Source of the DNA: Clostridia bacterium
GTDB taxonomy: Bacteria; Bacillota; Clostridia; Christensenellales; UBA1242
Direction of reading: 5' to 3'
Length of the DNA stretch: 6,898 bases
Assembly: GCA_017622115.1 (NCBI GenBank)
Contig: JAGART010000018.1
Coordinates: 1-6,898 of the forward strand
Part shown: piece by piece, positions 5,760 through 6,898 of the stretch
Numbering within the stretch: the first letter of the stretch is position 1
Layout of the letters: every line of letters starts with the position of its first letter
The notes under the pieces: model-generated
Databases searched by the model: none
Told to the model about the DNA's origin: nothing
What the model saw: only the letters and a program-made list of their open reading frames with translations
Made by a program: the position numbers and the translations under genes

Positions 5760-6898
5760 TTATTTTTTACTAATTACATCAAAACCTACAAGTTCTTGCA
5801 AAACTTCTGGAACTTTAATAGAACCATCTTCTTGTTGATAATTTTCCATAATAGCCAAAATAACTCTTGTCAAAGCAATCGCTGTACCATTTAAAGTATT
5901 AACATATTGCTTTTTGCCATCTTTATCAATATAAGTAATATTTAATCTACGAGATTGAAAAGTTCTAAAATTACCTACTGATGTAACTTCACCATAAGCA
6001 CCAAATTCACCACGAGCAGGCATCCACGCTTCAATATCATACTTTTTGTATCCCGGAGCACCCATATCACCAGAACAAATTCTAACCACGTGATAAGGAA
6101 TTTTTAATTCCTCAAATATTTCTTTTTCAATAGCTAATAATTCTTGTAATGCTTCTTCACCTTGCTCTACTGTTGTAAATTGATACATTTCAACCTTTGT
6201 AAATTGATGAACTCTATATAAACCTGCATCTAACTTACCAGCAGCACCCGCTTCACGTCTAAAACAATGACTAATACCCACATATTTTTTAGGCAAATCT
6301 GTATAACTAAATTGTTCGTTTGCGTGCATACCACCAATAGTAATTTCGGCTGTTGCAATTAAATTCAAGTCCAAATCTTCCAATTTATATATATTGCTTT
6401 CAGCACCACGTGGATTAAATCCAGAACCTAACAATATAGAAGTTTTTGCTAAATCTGGAGTTATAACAGGAGAAAAACCTTTACTTGTAAGTTTTCTTAT
6501 TACAAATGTTTCCAATGCTAATTGCAAATTAACAAGTTGATTTTTTAAAAAGTAAAATTTACTACCAGCCACTTTACTTGCACGGTCAAAATCCAATAAA
6601 TCAAGTTCTTTTCCAAGTTCTACGTGAGATTTTGGCTTAAAATTGAATTTTGTTGGCTCGCTGTACTTATAAACCTCTACATTTCCAGAATCATCTTCGC
6701 CTACTGGTGTGTCTTCTGCCATATCATTTGGAACAGTCAACATAAGTACATCATACTTATTTTTAACTTCGGCAAAACTATCAGAAATAGTTTTCAATTT
6801 TTCTTTTAATTGTCGCCCATTAGCAATACACTCATTCTTGCTTTCTTCTGTTTTGCATTCTTTCAAGTTTTTAGTATTCAAATTGATTTCGTGATTTA
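5760..6898 (-). CDS. serS: Seryl-tRNA synthetase (5' end outside window)
   Basis: This class II synthetase charges tRNA-Ser with serine in the cytoplasm. The window shows 378 codons to the TAA at 5760-5762. The frame stays open to the right edge, so the start and roughly 50 residues of the N-terminal tRNA-binding coiled-coil arm are missing. The TTG at 6879-6881 should not be taken as the start. Numbering from the first complete codon, the second half of the helical arm runs to about 55 (ending TVPN), then PVGEDDSGNVEV (64-75) and HVELG, the usual entry to the catalytic core. The serine-binding TAE is at 182-184, motif 2 CFRREAGAAG at 211-220 followed by GLYRVHQFTKVEM, the EVTSVGNF segment at 303-310, and motif 3 NGTAIALTRVILAIMEN at 336-352, followed by YQQEDGSIKVPEVL. 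All expected catalytic motifs are present, so it should be active. Confidence 0.96.
   Translation of the reverse strand, partial: NHEINLNTKNLKECKTEESKNECIANGRQLKEKLKTISDSFAEVKNKYDVLMLTVPNDMAEDTPVGEDDSGNVEVYKYSEPTKFNFKPKSHVELGKELDLLDFDRASKVAGSKFYFLKNQLVNLQLALETFVIRKLTSKGFSPVITPDLAKTSILLGSGFNPRGAESNIYKLEDLDLNLIATAEITIGGMHANEQFSYTDLPKKYVGISHCFRREAGAAGKLDAGLYRVHQFTKVEMYQFTTVEQGEEALQELLAIEKEIFEELKIPYHVVRICSGDMGAPGYKKYDIEAWMPARGEFGAYGEVTSVGNFRTFQSRRLNITYIDKDGKKQYVNTLNGTAIALTRVILAIMENYQQEDGSIKVPEVLQELVGFDVISKK

Noticed and set aside
6624..6894. Plus-strand open frames opposite serS
   Set aside because: Complement shadows of the SerRS helical arm, with no ribosome site.
1..6898. CRISPR array, tRNA or rRNA genes, insertion sequence, phage module
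   Set aside because: I found no regularly spaced repeats, no cloverleaf or rRNA-like segments, no transposase or integrase reading frame and no paired terminal repeats.

Overview
The window is AT-rich bacterial DNA with tightly packed genes, A-rich Shine-Dalgarno sites close to AGGAGG, short intergenic gaps, a TTG start and hairpin-plus-T-run terminators. TAA, TAG and TGA all end reading frames and tryptophan is read from TGG, which fits the standard code. This suggests a low-GC, Firmicutes-like, probably host-associated or anaerobic bacterium. The lineage is an inference from style and gene content, not a identification.

Layout. The left edge (1-249, minus) holds the first 83 codons of a P2-type, calcium-transporter-like P-type ATPase. 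Upstream of it, also on minus (322-631), lies a small broken gene. It has a near-consensus promoter, but carries a one-base frameshift and an in-frame TAG. Reading rightward, an apparent operon follows: the universal GTPase YchF (818-1912), an unrecognised 165-residue soluble protein (1925-2422) and an 80-residue XRE-type repressor-like protein (2440-2682). It is closed by a clear terminator. A separate promoter then drives a full-length homologue of pyruvate, phosphate dikinase (2795-5404), also closed by a terminator that works in both directions. On the minus strand, converging on it, are a 66-residue protein with two membrane segments (5456-5656) and seryl-tRNA synthetase (5760 to the right edge, N-terminus outside the window), each followed by a terminator.

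The most notable observation is the dikinase homologue. It has the size and domain order of PPDK and keeps many substrate and metal ligands, but it lacks the two residues the chemistry depends on. The phosphohistidine of the swivelling domain is Tyr450. The catalytic cysteine of the PEP/pyruvate domain (CGEHGG motif) is Leu826. Two ATP-site residues (the equivalents of Asp321 and Arg337 in the Clostridium symbiosum enzyme) are also changed. The frame is intact over about 2.6 kb with a good promoter and ribosome site, so it looks like a maintained pseudoenzyme or a repurposed protein rather than a decaying gene. The XRE gene just upstream and two perfect palindromes at the dikinase-like promoter suggest, without proving, local regulation. 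The other genes are ordinary housekeeping or small unknowns.
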